Positions 21,225 to 33,490 of a DNA stretch of 64,000 nt are shown here, in pieces. The notes below the pieces were generated by a model that worked only from the letters and a program-made list of their open reading frames with translations, did no database searches and had not been told where the DNA came from. The stretch is taken from assembly GCA_964017045.1 (NCBI GenBank), contig OZ024809.1, positions 11,290,307-11,354,306 on the forward strand, written 5' to 3'. The position numbers and the translations under genes are program-made. The stretch's first letter is position 1, and each line of letters begins with the position of its first letter. Origin of the DNA: Omphiscola glabra. Lineage: Eukaryota; Mollusca; Gastropoda; Lymnaeidae.

Positions 21225-21690
21225 ATGGCTAAATAGATAAGGTGAAAGGTAACGCATATTCTTTATGGCTAGACAGATAAGGTGAAAGATAGAGAGACAG
21301 CGTTTATGGATAGACAGATAAGGTGAAAGATAGAGAGGCAGCGTTTATGGCTAGACAGATAAGGTGAAAGATAGAGAGACAGCGTTTATGGCTAGACAGA
21401 TAAGGTGAAAGATAGAGAGGCAGCGTTTATGGCTAGACAGATAAGGTGAAAGATAGAGAGACAGCGTTTATGGCTAGACAGATAAGGTGAAAGATAGAGA
21501 GGCAACGTTTATGGCTAGACCGATAAGGTGAAAGATAGAGAGACAGCGTTTATGGCTAGACAGATAAGGTGAAAGATAGAGAGACATCGTTTATGGCTAG
21601 ACAGATAAGGTGAAAGGTAGAGAGGCAGTGTTTATAGCTAGACAGATAATGTGAAAGGTAGAAAGACAGTGTTTATGGCTAGACAGATGG
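21225..21690. repeat. ~41-bp minisatellite, about 11 copies
   Basis: Unit TTTATGGCTAGACAGATAAG plus GTGAAAGATAGAGAGACAGC G. AGACAGC/AGGCAGC variants alternate between successive units over much of the array, pointing to a dimeric amplification step. Confidence 0.95.
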
Positions 21691-21974
21691 GGTAAGAGTG
21701 GTTGAAGTACAAAGAGAGACACGCAAGACATAGGCGCCCCTATACAATCGTATGTGAAGACGAACATACAGTAGAGATGAGGATGCCAATGAAAGACTGA
21801 TGAGTTGTACAGACAGAGAGGATAAAGGAACGGAGTGTGAGGAGGCAGGAGACAGCCCCCTCAAGAGGTGGAGCCAGATAGGGGGGAAAGTGAGTGGTGT
21901 GAACACGGTACTCAAGGAATGGACCAATGATCACAAAGAATTGATGCTGGAGGGGGAAAGACGAATTTGATAAT

Positions 21975-22365
21975 TAAAATTACTTGTGGTCGATAGTTTC
22001 ATCAAATTGTAGGTGGTCGATAATTTCAGGTCGACAGTTCCATCAAATTGTTGGTGGTCCATAGTTTCATTAAACTGTTGGTGGTTTATAGTTTCAAACT
22101 TTTGGTGGTCCATAGTCTGAGTCAATAGTTCCATCAAATTGTTGGTGGTCTATAGTTTCATTAAACTGTTGGTGGTCGATAGTTTCAAACGTTTGGTGGT
22201 CCATAGTTTCAGTCAATAGTTACATCAAATTGTTGGTGGTCTATAGTTTCATTAAACTGTTGGTGGTCGATAGTTTCAAACTTTTGGTGGTCCATAGTTT
22301 CAGTCAATAGTTACATCAAATTGTTGGTGGTCCATAGTCTGAGTCAATAGTTCCTTCAAATTGTT
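21975..22365. repeat. Composite minisatellite built from GGTGGTC(C/G/T)ATAGTTTCA units
   Basis: Short units (about 24-27 bp) such as ATCAAATTGTTGGTGGTCCA and AGTTTCATTAAACTGTTGG are arranged in a higher-order unit of about 124 bp, seen starting near 22124 and again near 22209. Confidence 0.88.
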
Positions 22366-23119
22366 TGAAAATCAAATTTAGCTCCAAAGTTTCTTCTTTG
22401 AATTTCAGCATCCATTTATCCAGCGCCATTTTCTGCACTGCAATAGATATACACAATATTACTCAGTAGAGCGTCAGCCACAATAACTCACACATGCGCA
22501 GCTAATCCGACAGAAGGTCGCAGTAGTCCACACTACGCGAACTGTCCAACTGACAGGCATTGCTTCCCTCATCTACCCGGGAGCCATTAGCTTACTGCGC
22601 TCATATTTATACAAGCAGTCCCGACCAGGAGACACCAATCTAGTCTTTGGATTCTCAAACCGTGGTGACCGTAGCACAAGATATAAAACAAAGAGATGAA
22701 GACGTAGAAAGAATGATACCAAGAACGAATGATTACATACGTGTGTGGTCACGAATACCACTGTGGCAGATTACTTGGGTGGTAGAACATACAAACAAGT
22801 TTGAGAACTCCTCCACTAAATAAATGAAGAGAAAATGAATTCGGTAGGGTATGCGATTAAGCCGTGGGGTGCCCCCAATTTTAATGATTATTTTTTTTAA
22901 ATTCACCATCCTTATAAACTGATTGATCTTCAAGCCATATTCTTAAGGGGGCCAACTTGTGGTGCGCTAAACGTTGTCATTTGAAAATATTCATACTGTA
23001 ACTTTGGGAAATTGTTGAAATAATGATGCGCGCTTAACCATCTTATAATATCTAAAATTGCATATGAAAAAAAAAGAAAGAATGCAGGAGTGCATATGAA
23101 AACGTTTTTACACGACGCT
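22366..23119. other. Unique AT-rich sequence, no gene recognised
   Basis: Two short minus-strand frames (22573-22933), no domain, no convincing splice-bounded exon. Confidence 0.5.
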
Positions 23120-23197
23120 TTTAACAGTACGAGAGATTATTGACAAATACAAGAGATTATTGACAAGTACAAGAGATTATTTATCAATACAATTGAT

Positions 23198-23512
23198 CAG
23201 GAGTGGGTAAACTTTTTGTGTGGAGGGCCGTATTAACAAAGGTAAACCTATTGGGGGGCCGCAGGTATATTATATACAATTGTTACACGTCGTTAAACAT
23301 GTCTCTATATTAAAATCGGTAATTTCGCATTTTAGCATTACATGACAAAAGTCGAGGACTGTTTAAAATAACAGAAAATTAGAAAGAAATTTGATCAAAA
23401 ATGTTTTTAGAATCATACATTCTGTAAAATTCAACAAAATAACTTAAAAACAAAATATATTTTTTTTTTAAATTTCTAAATGCCTTCGCGGGCCGTAGTT
23501 TGCCCTTCCCTG
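23198..23512. mobile_element. hAT-type MITE, CAGGAGTGGGTAAAC family (left copy)
   Basis: 315 bp, starts CAGGAGTGGGTAAACTTTTT and ends GTAGTTTGCCCTTCCCTG, with GGGCCG near both ends. Flanks CAATTGAT and CAATAGAT fit an 8-bp target duplication with two changes. The internal AT-rich part carries no transposase. Confidence 0.85.
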
Positions 23513-23561
23513 CAATAGATTATTGACCAATAAAAGATATTATTGATCAGTACAAGAGATT

Positions 23562-23929
23562 TTGCTGGCATACGTCCGTCACAAGGTGACGATGGTGTGG
23601 AATTCGCAGGATTATAAGCTGGTTCCCAATAGCAAATCGCGCCGCTGGATAACCCCAAGGGAACATCATGTGGATGATACAGCTTGGCACCAGGGGCGTC
23701 GCAGAAGTTGTCGGAATGTTTCATTGTATCAATGTTATTCGCCTTTCGGGACTCCCTCTCCGGGTTTGAATTCAGAGTTGCCTTCTCTTAGATGAGTTGC
23801 CGTCCAAGGTTAACGAGTCTCATCCACCCGGGTTGCTGGTGGTGTTTTTGCTTGACTGGGCTTGGGTGAGGAATGAACACCAGACCATCATCTTTAAATT
23901 TGCTCAGTCTAGACCACTCGGCCACCCAG
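23562..23929 (-). mobile_element. tRNA-related SINE (left copy)
   Basis: Read on the minus strand it starts CTGGGTGGCCGAGTGGTCTA, a box-A-like head (TGGCCGAGTGGT as in Leu/Ser tRNAs), then GACTGAGCAAAT, CCAAGCCCAGTCAAGCAAAA, AACACCACC, GTTAACCTTGGACGGCAACT and GAATTCAAACCCGG. Both sides carry CAAGAGATT (23553-23561 and 23930-23938), a 9-bp target duplication within the host minisatellite. 368 bp. The 23476-23795 open frames are shadows of the element. Confidence 0.85.
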
Positions 23930-24810
23930 CAAGAGATTATTAACCAGTATAAGAGATAATTGACCAATACAAGAGATTATTGACAAGAGATTTTAACAGT
24001 TAAAGAGATTATGGACTCATACAAGAAATTATTGACAAATGCAAGAAATTATTGATCGGTACAAGAGATTATTGACAAATACAAGAGATTATTGATCCAA
24101 TCAAGAGATTATCGACCAGTTCAAGAGTGGAAAACGAATTAGAGGATACCGAGCATGTGGGAAATAGACTCTGAATGTGTTGCTATAGTCTTTATGTAGC
24201 AGAAGGGTAACCGATTTTAAGCTTTCGGTGTTTCTTAAATCACGCTAAGAGATGGGGAATGCCATAATCCAAACTTTTTAAATTAGAATTATCTTGATCT
24301 CTTTCTAATATATATGCAAATATATATATATATATATATACATATAACTCCTACAAAGCGTAAGGGGGGGGGGGCTTGCATGCTATTGAAATTTGAAGCT
24401 ATTGCGCTTACATTGTGGAACAGTTTGACTCAAAATCTTGGAGGGACTTTGAAAATGATCAAAAGTCATTTAAGAACCATTTAAAGATTTTCCTTCATTA
24501 AATAGATTTTAGGACATAGCAGCGCTGTGATCATGCTAAAATAGCATGGACACAAGCGTTATAAAAGTACTCAATTATCATATTCAGGTAGCACCTCTGT
24601 TACACGAATAGCAACAAAGCAAAAGTGAATAGACACTCAATATGAGGAATGATGCAGTCCAGGTAACTAAACAAATGACCCAGCAGACGGCTCCAACAGA
24701 CACAGCTGATACACAATAGTGACGTGCCTTGAGCCCTTGCCCCCAGCACCAATCGGCGCACCAGAACTGAACAAATGGATGACACGACATGATGAAATGC
24801 CAGAAAACCG

Positions 24811-25229
24811 AACCAATGAATGACAAGACATGAACCAATGAATGACAAGACATGAACCAATGAATGACAGGACATGAACCAATGAATGACAGGACATGAA
24901 CCAATGAATGACAGGACATGAACCAATGAATGACAAGACATGAACCAATGAATGACAGGACATGAACCAATGAATGACAGGACATGAACCAATGAATGAC
25001 AGGACATGAACCAATGAATGACAAGACATGAACCAATGAATGACAGGACATGAACCAATGAATGACAGGACATGAACCAATGAATGACAGGACATGAACC
25101 AATGAATGACAAGACATGAACCAATGAATGACAGGACATGAACCAATGAATGACAGGACATGAACCAATGAATGACAAGACATGAACCAATGAATGACAA
25201 GACATGAACCAATGAATGACAAGACATGA
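24811..25229. repeat. 22-bp minisatellite, about 19 copies (left copy)
   Basis: Unit AACCAATGAATGACAGGACA TG with an ACAGG/ACAAG polymorphism. The order of the two variants is the same in the right copy (29951-30369). As 22 is not divisible by 3, all three minus-strand frames carry the same MSCHSLVHVLSFIGS-type repeat; not a gene. Confidence 0.96.
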
Positions 25230-25488
25230 CTAAAATGCCATAAAATGGTTTTCCACTTTTAAAGCAGATTATGTTGAAGTCACAAGTAGGTCCCAATAAG
25301 TTACCTTAGTGACTATGTCAGGGTTTTTTACGTTAAAAGATGGTCCTCTTGGCAGGGCCGCGCGACGTGGGGGGGGGGGGGGGCGGGGCGAATGGGGCAC
25401 TCGCCTCGGGCGCCAACATCAAGAGGTCTCAGAATCGCCCTTGCGCATGTTCGTCCCGCCGGCAGTTTTTTGTTCATCTAAGAGGTGG

Positions 25489-25657
25489 GCGTCAATTTCA
25501 GGCTTACCAGGCCGCCAATTTCAGGCTTACCAGGGCGCCAGTTTCAGGCCTACCAGGGCGCCAAATTCAGGCCTACCAGGCCGCCAATTTCAGGCCTACC
25601 AGGCCGCCAATTTCATGCTTACCAGGGCGCCACTTTCAGGCCTACCAGGGCGTCGCT
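25489..25657. repeat. 23-bp minisatellite, about 7 copies (left copy)
   Basis: Unit GGCCTACCAGGGCGCCAATT TCA. Preceded by a G15 run and a GC-rich stretch (25355-25480). GGGCGCCAA also occurs in the MITE at 59840, so the seed may be a transposon fragment. Confidence 0.92.
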
Positions 25658-25801
25658 TCACCTCATCACTGCTCAGCCTCTTGGCCTCAAAATTCTTAAG
25701 CATATAATAAATAAGCTAATAACACAGTAATGCTAGAGATATTTATAAACGACCCCCCACCAACCCTCCCGGGCTGCAAATCTCATTCAAATGATCAAAA
25801 G

Positions 25802-26455
25802 CATCATATCATCTGACGGACATCATATCATCTGACGGACATCATATCATCTGACGGACATCATATCATCTGACGGACATCATATCATCTGACGGACATC
25901 ATAATGACGGACATCATATCATCTGAAGGACATCATATCATCTGAAGGACATCATATCATCTGAAGGACATCATATCATCTGAAAAACATCATATCATCT
26001 GACGGACATCATAATGACGGACATCATATCATCTGACGGACATCATATCATCTGACGGACATCATATCCTCTGACGGAAATCATATCATCTGCAGGACAT
26101 CATATCATCTGACGGACATCATATCATCTGACTGTCATCATATCATCTGATGGTCATCATATCATCTGACGGACATCATATCATCTGACGGACATCATAT
26201 CATCTGATGGTCATCATATCATCTGACGGAAATCATATCATCTGAAGGACATCATATATATCATCTGACGGACATCATATCATCTGACGGACATCATATC
26301 ATCTGACGGACATCATATCATCTGACGGACATCATATCATCTGACGGACATCATATCATCTGACGGACATCATAATGACGGACATCATATCATCTGACGG
26401 ACATCACAATGACGGACATCATATCCTCTGACGGACATCATATCATCTGACGGAA
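25802..26455. repeat. 19-bp minisatellite, about 34 copies (left copy)
   Basis: Unit CATCATATCATCTGACGGA with 15-bp short units (CATCATAATGACGGA) and variants GAAGGA, GATGGT, AAAAA. The variant order serves as a fingerprint for comparing both duplicate copies. Confidence 0.96.
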
Positions 26456-27077
26456 AAGGAAGTGGCGACATTAACGCTAGCATTTCACCACACATCCGTG
26501 CCACGTCATTTAAGAAGGTCACGGAAGTGACATCACGGTTGTCCATTATTCAACATCTTTACCCTGTCATGGGAAGATCACATATCAAAAACACATTTTT
26601 TTCTCTCTCCCCCCCTACCCCCAAATAATCAGATTTGGGCCTATGACGCAAGAGTTATTGGACAACAGCACAAAAAGCAATTCCGTGGAACTAATGGGGC
26701 AGGGATAGAAGGAGAGCGTTACATATGTGCCCTCTAGGGGCGAGCACTCTTCAGTTATAAAGATTCCTCTCCCTTGGTGTCAGACGTGTCATTTTGATTT
26801 AGGAGAGAGGGGGATTTATCGGGGGTGAAAGGGGTTTATATTGGGGATTAGGAAGGGGAGGAATCGGGGATATGAAGGGGGTATTTGAGAGATAATTGGG
26901 ATAGGAACATATTATTTTTTGGAATAGGAGGGGGGTATTTTGAAGATAGGAAGAAGGATATTTGGGATAGAAGAGTCGAATAAATAATAATGGGGGAAAA
27001 TGATACAGTGACAAAGGTGGGGAAGAAGGATCTGAGAGTGTCTTTTGTTATGGAGGGATTTGATTGAAGGACAGTGA

Positions 27078-27389
27078 ACCGGTATCTTCATTTAAACCGG
27101 TATCTTCATTAAACCGCTGTCTTCATTAAACCGGTATCTTCATTAAACCGCTGTCTTAATTAAACCGGTATCTACATTAAACCGGTATCTTCATTAAACC
27201 GGTATCTTCATTAAACCGGTATCTTCATTAAACCGGTATCTTCATTAAACCGCTGTCTTCATTAAACAGGTATCTTCATTAAATCTGTATCTTCATTAAA
27301 CCGGGATCTCCATTAAAGCGGTATCTTCGTTAAAATGTTGTCTTCATTAAACCGGTATTTTCATTAAACCGGTATTTTCATTAAACCGA
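27078..27389. repeat. 17-bp minisatellite, about 18 copies (left copy)
   Basis: Unit ACCGGTATCTTCATTAA with ACCGCTGTCTTCATTAA variants. Confidence 0.95.
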
Positions 27390-27536
27390 TGATGCTCTTG
27401 TAGAGGACCTCACCTCCACCCCACCCCCACCCCCCACACAGGTCGTCACACGGAGGACAGCCTAAAAGCAATCACCCACGGGAAAATTACTCCATTAACT
27501 CAAAACTTTGGCACACATAAATAACTCTTACCGAGA

Positions 27537-27640
27537 CAACATCGGTTATATTTCATTTTAACGACATCGGTTATATTTCAGTGTAACGTATCGGTTATAT
27601 TTCAGTGTAAGACATCGGTTATATTTTTTAAAACCTTTTC
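27537..27640. repeat. Degenerate ~28-bp repeat, four copies (also at 32769-32872)
   Basis: ACATCGGTTATATTTCA(G/T)T units, decaying to the right (ACATCGGACAG, ACGTCGGCCAT). Nothing recognisable in the following 600 bp. Confidence 0.75.
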
Positions 27641-28336
27641 TTTATAACATCGGACAGATTATTACATTATTGCAACGCTGACAATGTTTCCATATTACGT
27701 CGGCCATACTTCACAGCTACACCTCTTGGTATATTTCTTTGTTACAACATCGGCCTTGCATCATTGTTGCGCGGACCAGGGTTGAACCCCTATTTGAAAA
27801 CACTGGCGATGTTTCCTAGTAACATCGTGGCTTTCAAGTGGCGCTGTACAACCGAAAACATTAATGTTCCTTTAGTTCCGTGAGTCCACTCCCACGCATG
27901 GACGAAAGTCAGGACTGAACGACGGACGATTGCAGACGTCCATTAAACGTCTTACTCTGCTGGACTCACGTGCATTGCTCAACTTAGTTTTTAAAGGTCT
28001 AACGAACATGGGCACCAGAATACCTTCACACACACACAAAGTGCCAAATTCAATGTTATGAAGGATGACGTGCTCTTAGCACATCTATCTCGCGTCCAAC
28101 GTGCATGACCCCTCGTGAACTCTCGTGACCGCCTTTGAAGTGTGGCTAGAAAAACCTTGTTTACAACATAAATTCTAGTCAGGAGAACTGTCGAAAATAA
28201 TAGAAGATTCTGGATAAAACGGGAAGGCAAAACAATGTGTTAGGTGGTTCGAGAGACCTTTAACAGTACGAGAGATTATTGACAAATACAAGAGATTATT
28301 GACAAGTACAAGAGATTATTTATCAATACAATTGAT

Positions 28337-28651
28337 CAGGAGTGGGTAAACTTTTTGTGTGGAGGGCCGTATTAACAAAGGTAAACCTATTGGGGGGCCG
28401 CAGGTATATTATATACAATTGTTACACGTCGTTAAACATGTCTCTATATTAAAATCGGTAATTTCGCATTTTAGCATTACATGACAAAAGTCGAGGACTG
28501 TTTAAAATAACAGAAAATTAGAAAGAAATTTGATCAAAAATGTTTTTAGAATCATACATTCTGTAAAATTCAACAAAATAACTTAAAAACAAAATATATT
28601 TTTTTTTTAAATTTCTAAATGCCTTCGCGGGCCGTAGTTTGCCCTTCCCTG
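28337..28651. mobile_element. hAT-type MITE, CAGGAGTGGGTAAAC family (right copy)
   Basis: Duplicate of the element at 23198-23512 carried by the segmental duplication, offset 5139; not an independent insertion. Confidence 0.85.
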
Positions 28652-28700
28652 CAATAGATTATTGACCAATAAAAGATATTATTGATCAGTACAAGAGATT

Positions 28701-29068
28701 TTGCTGGCATACGTCCGTCACAAGGTGACGATGGTGTGGAATTCGCAGGATTATAAGCTGGTTCCCAATAGCAAATCGCGCCGCTGGATAACCCCAAGGG
28801 AACATCATGTGGATGATACAGCTTGGCACCAGGGGCGTCGCAGAAGTTGTCGGAATGTTTCATTGTATCAATGTTATTCGCCTTTCGGGACTCCCTCTCC
28901 GGGTTTGAATTCAGAGTTGCCTTCTCTTAGATGAGTTGCCGTCCAAGGTTAACGAGTCTCATCCACCCGGGTTGCTGGTGGTGTTTTTGCTTGACTGGGC
29001 TTGGGTGAGGAATGAACACCAGACCATCATCTTTAAATTTGCTCAGTCTAGACCACTCGGCCACCCAG
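28701..29068 (-). mobile_element. tRNA-related SINE (right copy)
   Basis: Carried by the segmental duplication, offset 5139 from 23562-23929, same target repeats. Confidence 0.85.
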
Positions 29069-29950
29069 CAAGAGATTATTAACCAGTATAAGAGATAATT
29101 GACCAATACAAGAGATTATTGACAAGAGATTTTAACAGTTAAAGAGATTATGGACTCATACAAGAAATTATTGACAAATGCAAGAAATTATTGATCGGTA
29201 CAAGAGATTATTGACAAATACAAGAGATTATTGATCCAATCAAGAGATTATCGACCAGTTCAAGAGTGGAAAACGAATTAGAGGATACCGAGCATGTGGG
29301 AAATAGACTCTGAATGTGTTGCTATAGTCTTTATGTAGCAGAAGGGTAACCGATTTTAAGCTTTCGGTGTTTCTTAAATCACGCTAAGAGATGGGGAATG
29401 CCATAATCCAAACTTTTTAAATTAGAATTATCTTGATCTCTTTCTAATATATATGCAAATATATATATATATATATATACATATAACTCCTACAAAGCGT
29501 AAGGGGGGGGGGGGCTTGCATGCTATTGAAATTTGAAGCTATTGCGCTTACATTGTGGAACAGTTTGACTCAAAATCTTGGAGGGACTTTGAAAATGATC
29601 AAAAGTCATTTAAGAACCATTTAAAGATTTTCCTTCATTAAATAGATTTTAGGACATAGCAGCGCTGTGATCATGCTAAAATAGCATGGACACAAGCGTT
29701 ATAAAAGTACTCAATTATCATATTCAGGTAGCACCTCTGTTACACGAATAGCAACAAAGCAAAAGTGAATAGACACTCAATATGAGGAATGATGCAGTCC
29801 AGGTAACTAAACAAATGACCCAGCAGACGGCTCCAACAGACACAGCTGATACACAATAGTGACGTGCCTTGAGCCCTTGCCCCCAGCACCAATCGGCGCA
29901 CCAGAACTGAACAAATGGATGACACGACATGATGAAATGCCAGAAAACCG

Positions 29951-30369
29951 AACCAATGAATGACAAGACATGAACCAATGAATGACAAGACATGAACCAA
30001 TGAATGACAGGACATGAACCAATGAATGACAGGACATGAACCAATGAATGACAGGACATGAACCAATGAATGACAAGACATGAACCAATGAATGACAGGA
30101 CATGAACCAATGAATGACAGGACATGAACCAATGAATGACAGGACATGAACCAATGAATGACAAGACATGAACCAATGAATGACAGGACATGAACCAATG
30201 AATGACAGGACATGAACCAATGAATGACAGGACATGAACCAATGAATGACAAGACATGAACCAATGAATGACAGGACATGAACCAATGAATGACAGGACA
30301 TGAACCAATGAATGACAAGACATGAACCAATGAATGACAAGACATGAACCAATGAATGACAAGACATGA
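29951..30369. repeat. 22-bp minisatellite (right copy)
   Basis: Same unit number and variant order as 24811-25229. Confidence 0.96.
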
Positions 30370-30629
30370 CTAAAATGCCATAAAATGGTTTTCCACTTTT
30401 AAAGCAGATTATGTTGAAGTCACAAGTAGGTCCCAATAAGTTACCTTAGTGACTATGTCAGGGTTTTTTACGTTAAAAGATGGTCCTCTTGGCAGGGCCG
30501 CGCGACGTGGGGGGGGGGGGGGGGCGGGGCGAATGGGGCACTCGCCTCGGGCGCCAACATCAAGAGGTCTCAGAATCGCCCTTGCGCATGTTCGTCCCGC
30601 CGGCAGTTTTTTGTTCATCTAAGAGGTGG

Positions 30630-30798
30630 GCGTCAATTTCAGGCTTACCAGGCCGCCAATTTCAGGCTTACCAGGGCGCCAGTTTCAGGCCTACCAGGGC
30701 GCCAAATTCAGGCCTACCAGGCCGCCAATTTCAGGCCTACCAGGCCGCCAATTTCATGCTTACCAGGGCGCCACTTTCAGGCCTACCAGGGCGTCGCT
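30630..30798. repeat. 23-bp minisatellite (right copy)
   Basis: Duplicate of 25489-25657; the preceding G run is one base longer (16). Confidence 0.92.
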
Positions 30799-30942
30799 TC
30801 ACCTCATCACTGCTCAGCCTCTTGGCCTCAAAATTCTTAAGCATATAATAAATAAGCTAATAACACAGTAATGCTAGAGATATTTATAAACGACCCCCCA
30901 CCAACCCTCCCGGGCTGCAAATCTCATTCAAATGATCAAAAG

Positions 30943-31687
30943 CATCATATCATCTGACGGACATCATATCATCTGACGGACATCATATCATCTGACGGAC
31001 ATCATATCATCTGACGGACATCATATCATCTGACGGACATCATAATGACGGACATCATATCATCTGAAGGACATCATATCATCTGAAGGACATCATATCA
31101 TCTGAAGGACATCATATCATCTGAAAAACATCATATCATCTGACGGACATCATAATGACGGACATCATATCATCTGAAGGACATCATATCATCTGAAGGA
31201 CATCATATCATCTGAAGGACATCATATCATCTGAAAAACATCATATCATCTGACGGACATCATAATGACGGACATCATATCATCTGACGGACATCATATC
31301 ATCTGACGGACATCATATCCTCTGACGGAAATCATATCATCTGCAGGACATCATATCATCTGACGGACATCATATCATCTGACTGTCATCATATCATCTG
31401 ATGGTCATCATATCATCTGACGGACATCATATCATCTGACGGACATCATATCATCTGATGGTCATCATATCATCTGACGGAAATCATATCATCTGAAGGA
31501 CATCATATATATCATCTGACGGACATCATATCATCTGACGGACATCATATCATCTGACGGACATCATATCATCTGACGGACATCATATCATCTGACGGAC
31601 ATCATAATGACGGACATCATATCATCTGACGGACATCACAATGACGGACATCATATCCTCTGACGGACATCATATCATCTGACGGAA
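30943..31687. repeat. 19-bp minisatellite (right copy), 91 bp longer
   Basis: Same as 25802-26455 except that a 110-bp block (three GAAGGA units, one GAAAAA unit, one GACGGA unit and one 15-bp unit) is present twice in tandem and one 19-bp unit is missing near 31600. Confidence 0.95.
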
Positions 31688-32309
31688 AAGGAAGTGGCGA
31701 CATTAACGCTAGCATTTCACCACACATCCGTGCCACGTCATTTAAGAAGGTCACGGAAGTGACATCACGGTTGTCCATTATTCAACATCTTTACCCTGTC
31801 ATGGGAAGATCACATATCAAAAACACATTTTTTTCTCTCTCCCCCCCTACCCCCAAATAATCAGATTTGGGCCTATGACGCAAGAGTTATTGGACAACAG
31901 CACAAAAAGCAATTCCGTGGAACTAATGGGGCAGGGATAGAAGGAGAGCGTTACATATGTGCCCTCTAGGGGCGAGCACTCTTCAGTTATAAAGATTCCT
32001 CTCCCTTGGTGTCAGACGTGTCATTTTGATTTAGGAGAGAGGGGGATTTATCGGGGGTGAAAGGGGTTTATATTGGGGATTAGGAAGGGGAGGAATCGGG
32101 GATATGAAGGGGGTATTTGAGAGATAATTGGGATAGGAACATATTATTTTTTGGAATAGGAGGGGGGTATTTTGAAGATAGGAAGAAGGATATTTGGGAT
32201 AGAAGAGTCGAATAAATAATAATGGGGGAAAATGATACAGTGACAAAGGTGGGGAAGAAGGATCTGAGAGTGTCTTTTGTTATGGAGGGATTTGATTGAA
32301 GGACAGTGA

Positions 32310-32621
32310 ACCGGTATCTTCATTTAAACCGGTATCTTCATTAAACCGCTGTCTTCATTAAACCGGTATCTTCATTAAACCGCTGTCTTAATTAAACCGG
32401 TATCTACATTAAACCGGTATCTTCATTAAACCGGTATCTTCATTAAACCGGTATCTTCATTAAACCGGTATCTTCATTAAACCGCTGTCTTCATTAAACA
32501 GGTATCTTCATTAAATCTGTATCTTCATTAAACCGGGATCTCCATTAAAGCGGTATCTTCGTTAAAATGTTGTCTTCATTAAACCGGTATTTTCATTAAA
32601 CCGGTATTTTCATTAAACCGA
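32310..32621. repeat. 17-bp minisatellite (right copy)
   Basis: Same units in the same order as 27078-27389. Confidence 0.95.
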
Positions 32622-33490
32622 TGATGCTCTTGTAGAGGACCTCACCTCCACCCCACCCCCACCCCCCACACAGGTCGTCACACGGAGGACAGCCTAAAAG
32701 CAATCACCCACGGGAAAATTACTCCATTAACTCAAAACTTTGGCACACATAAATAACTCTTACCGAGACAACATCGGTTATATTTCATTTTAACGACATC
32801 GGTTATATTTCAGTGTAACGTATCGGTTATATTTCAGTGTAAGACATCGGTTATATTTTTTAAAACCTTTTCTTTATAACATCGGACAGATTATTACATT
32901 ATTGCAACGCTGACAATGTTTCCATATTACGTCGGCCATACTTCACAGCTACACCTCTTGGTATATTTCTTTGTTACAACATCGGCCTTGCATCATTGTT
33001 GCGCGGACCAGGGTTGAACCCCTATTTGAAAACACTGGCGATGTTTCCTAGTAACATCGTGGCTTTCAAGTGGCGCTGTACAACCGAAAACATTAATGTT
33101 CCTTTAGTTCCGTGAGTCCACTCCCACGCATGGACGAAAGTCAGGACTGAACGACGGACGATTGCAGACGTCCATTAAACGTCTTACTCTGCTGGACTCA
33201 CGTGCATTGCTCAACTTAGTTTTTAAAGGTCTAACGAACATGGGCACCAGAATACCTTCACACACACACAAAGTGCCAAATTCAATGTTATGAAGGATGA
33301 CGTGCTCTTAGCACATCTATCTCGCGTCCAACGTGCATGACCCCTCGTGAACTCTCGTGACCGCCTTTGAAGTGTGGCTAGAAAAACCTTGTTTACAACA
33401 TAAATTCTAGTCAGGAGAACTGTCGAAAATAATAGAAGATTCTGGATAAAACGGGAAGGCAAAACAATGTGTTAGGTGGTTCGAGAGACC

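Larger units (their letters stand above)
23123..24125. repeat. 19/20-bp minisatellite split by two insertions (left copy)
   Basis: Monomer ACAAGAGATTATTGACAAAT. Array parts: 23123-23197, 23513-23561, 23930-24125, separated by a hAT MITE and a SINE whose flanks are array sequence. The right duplicate copy is at 28262-29264. Confidence 0.92.
23120..28258 (+). repeat. Segmental tandem duplication, left copy (5139 bp)
   Basis: The sequence from TTTAACAGTACGAGAG at 23120 restarts at 28259. The left copy runs up to GAGAGACC, after which the right copy begins at a 2-3-bp TT overlap. Contents in order: 19/20-bp array interrupted by a hAT MITE and a SINE; (TA)n; 22-bp array; 23-bp array; 19-bp array; G-rich stretch; 17-bp array; unique 850 bp. 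Confidence 0.97.
28259..33490 (+). repeat. Segmental tandem duplication, right copy (5232 bp)
   Basis: Offset to the left copy is 5139 at the start, 5140 after one extra G near 29505, 5141 after one extra G near 30523, and 5232 after the 19-bp array, where the right copy has a duplicated 110-bp block and one 19-bp unit less. I saw no other difference in the stretches I compared. Ends at GAGAGACC, followed by unique sequence. Confidence 0.97.
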
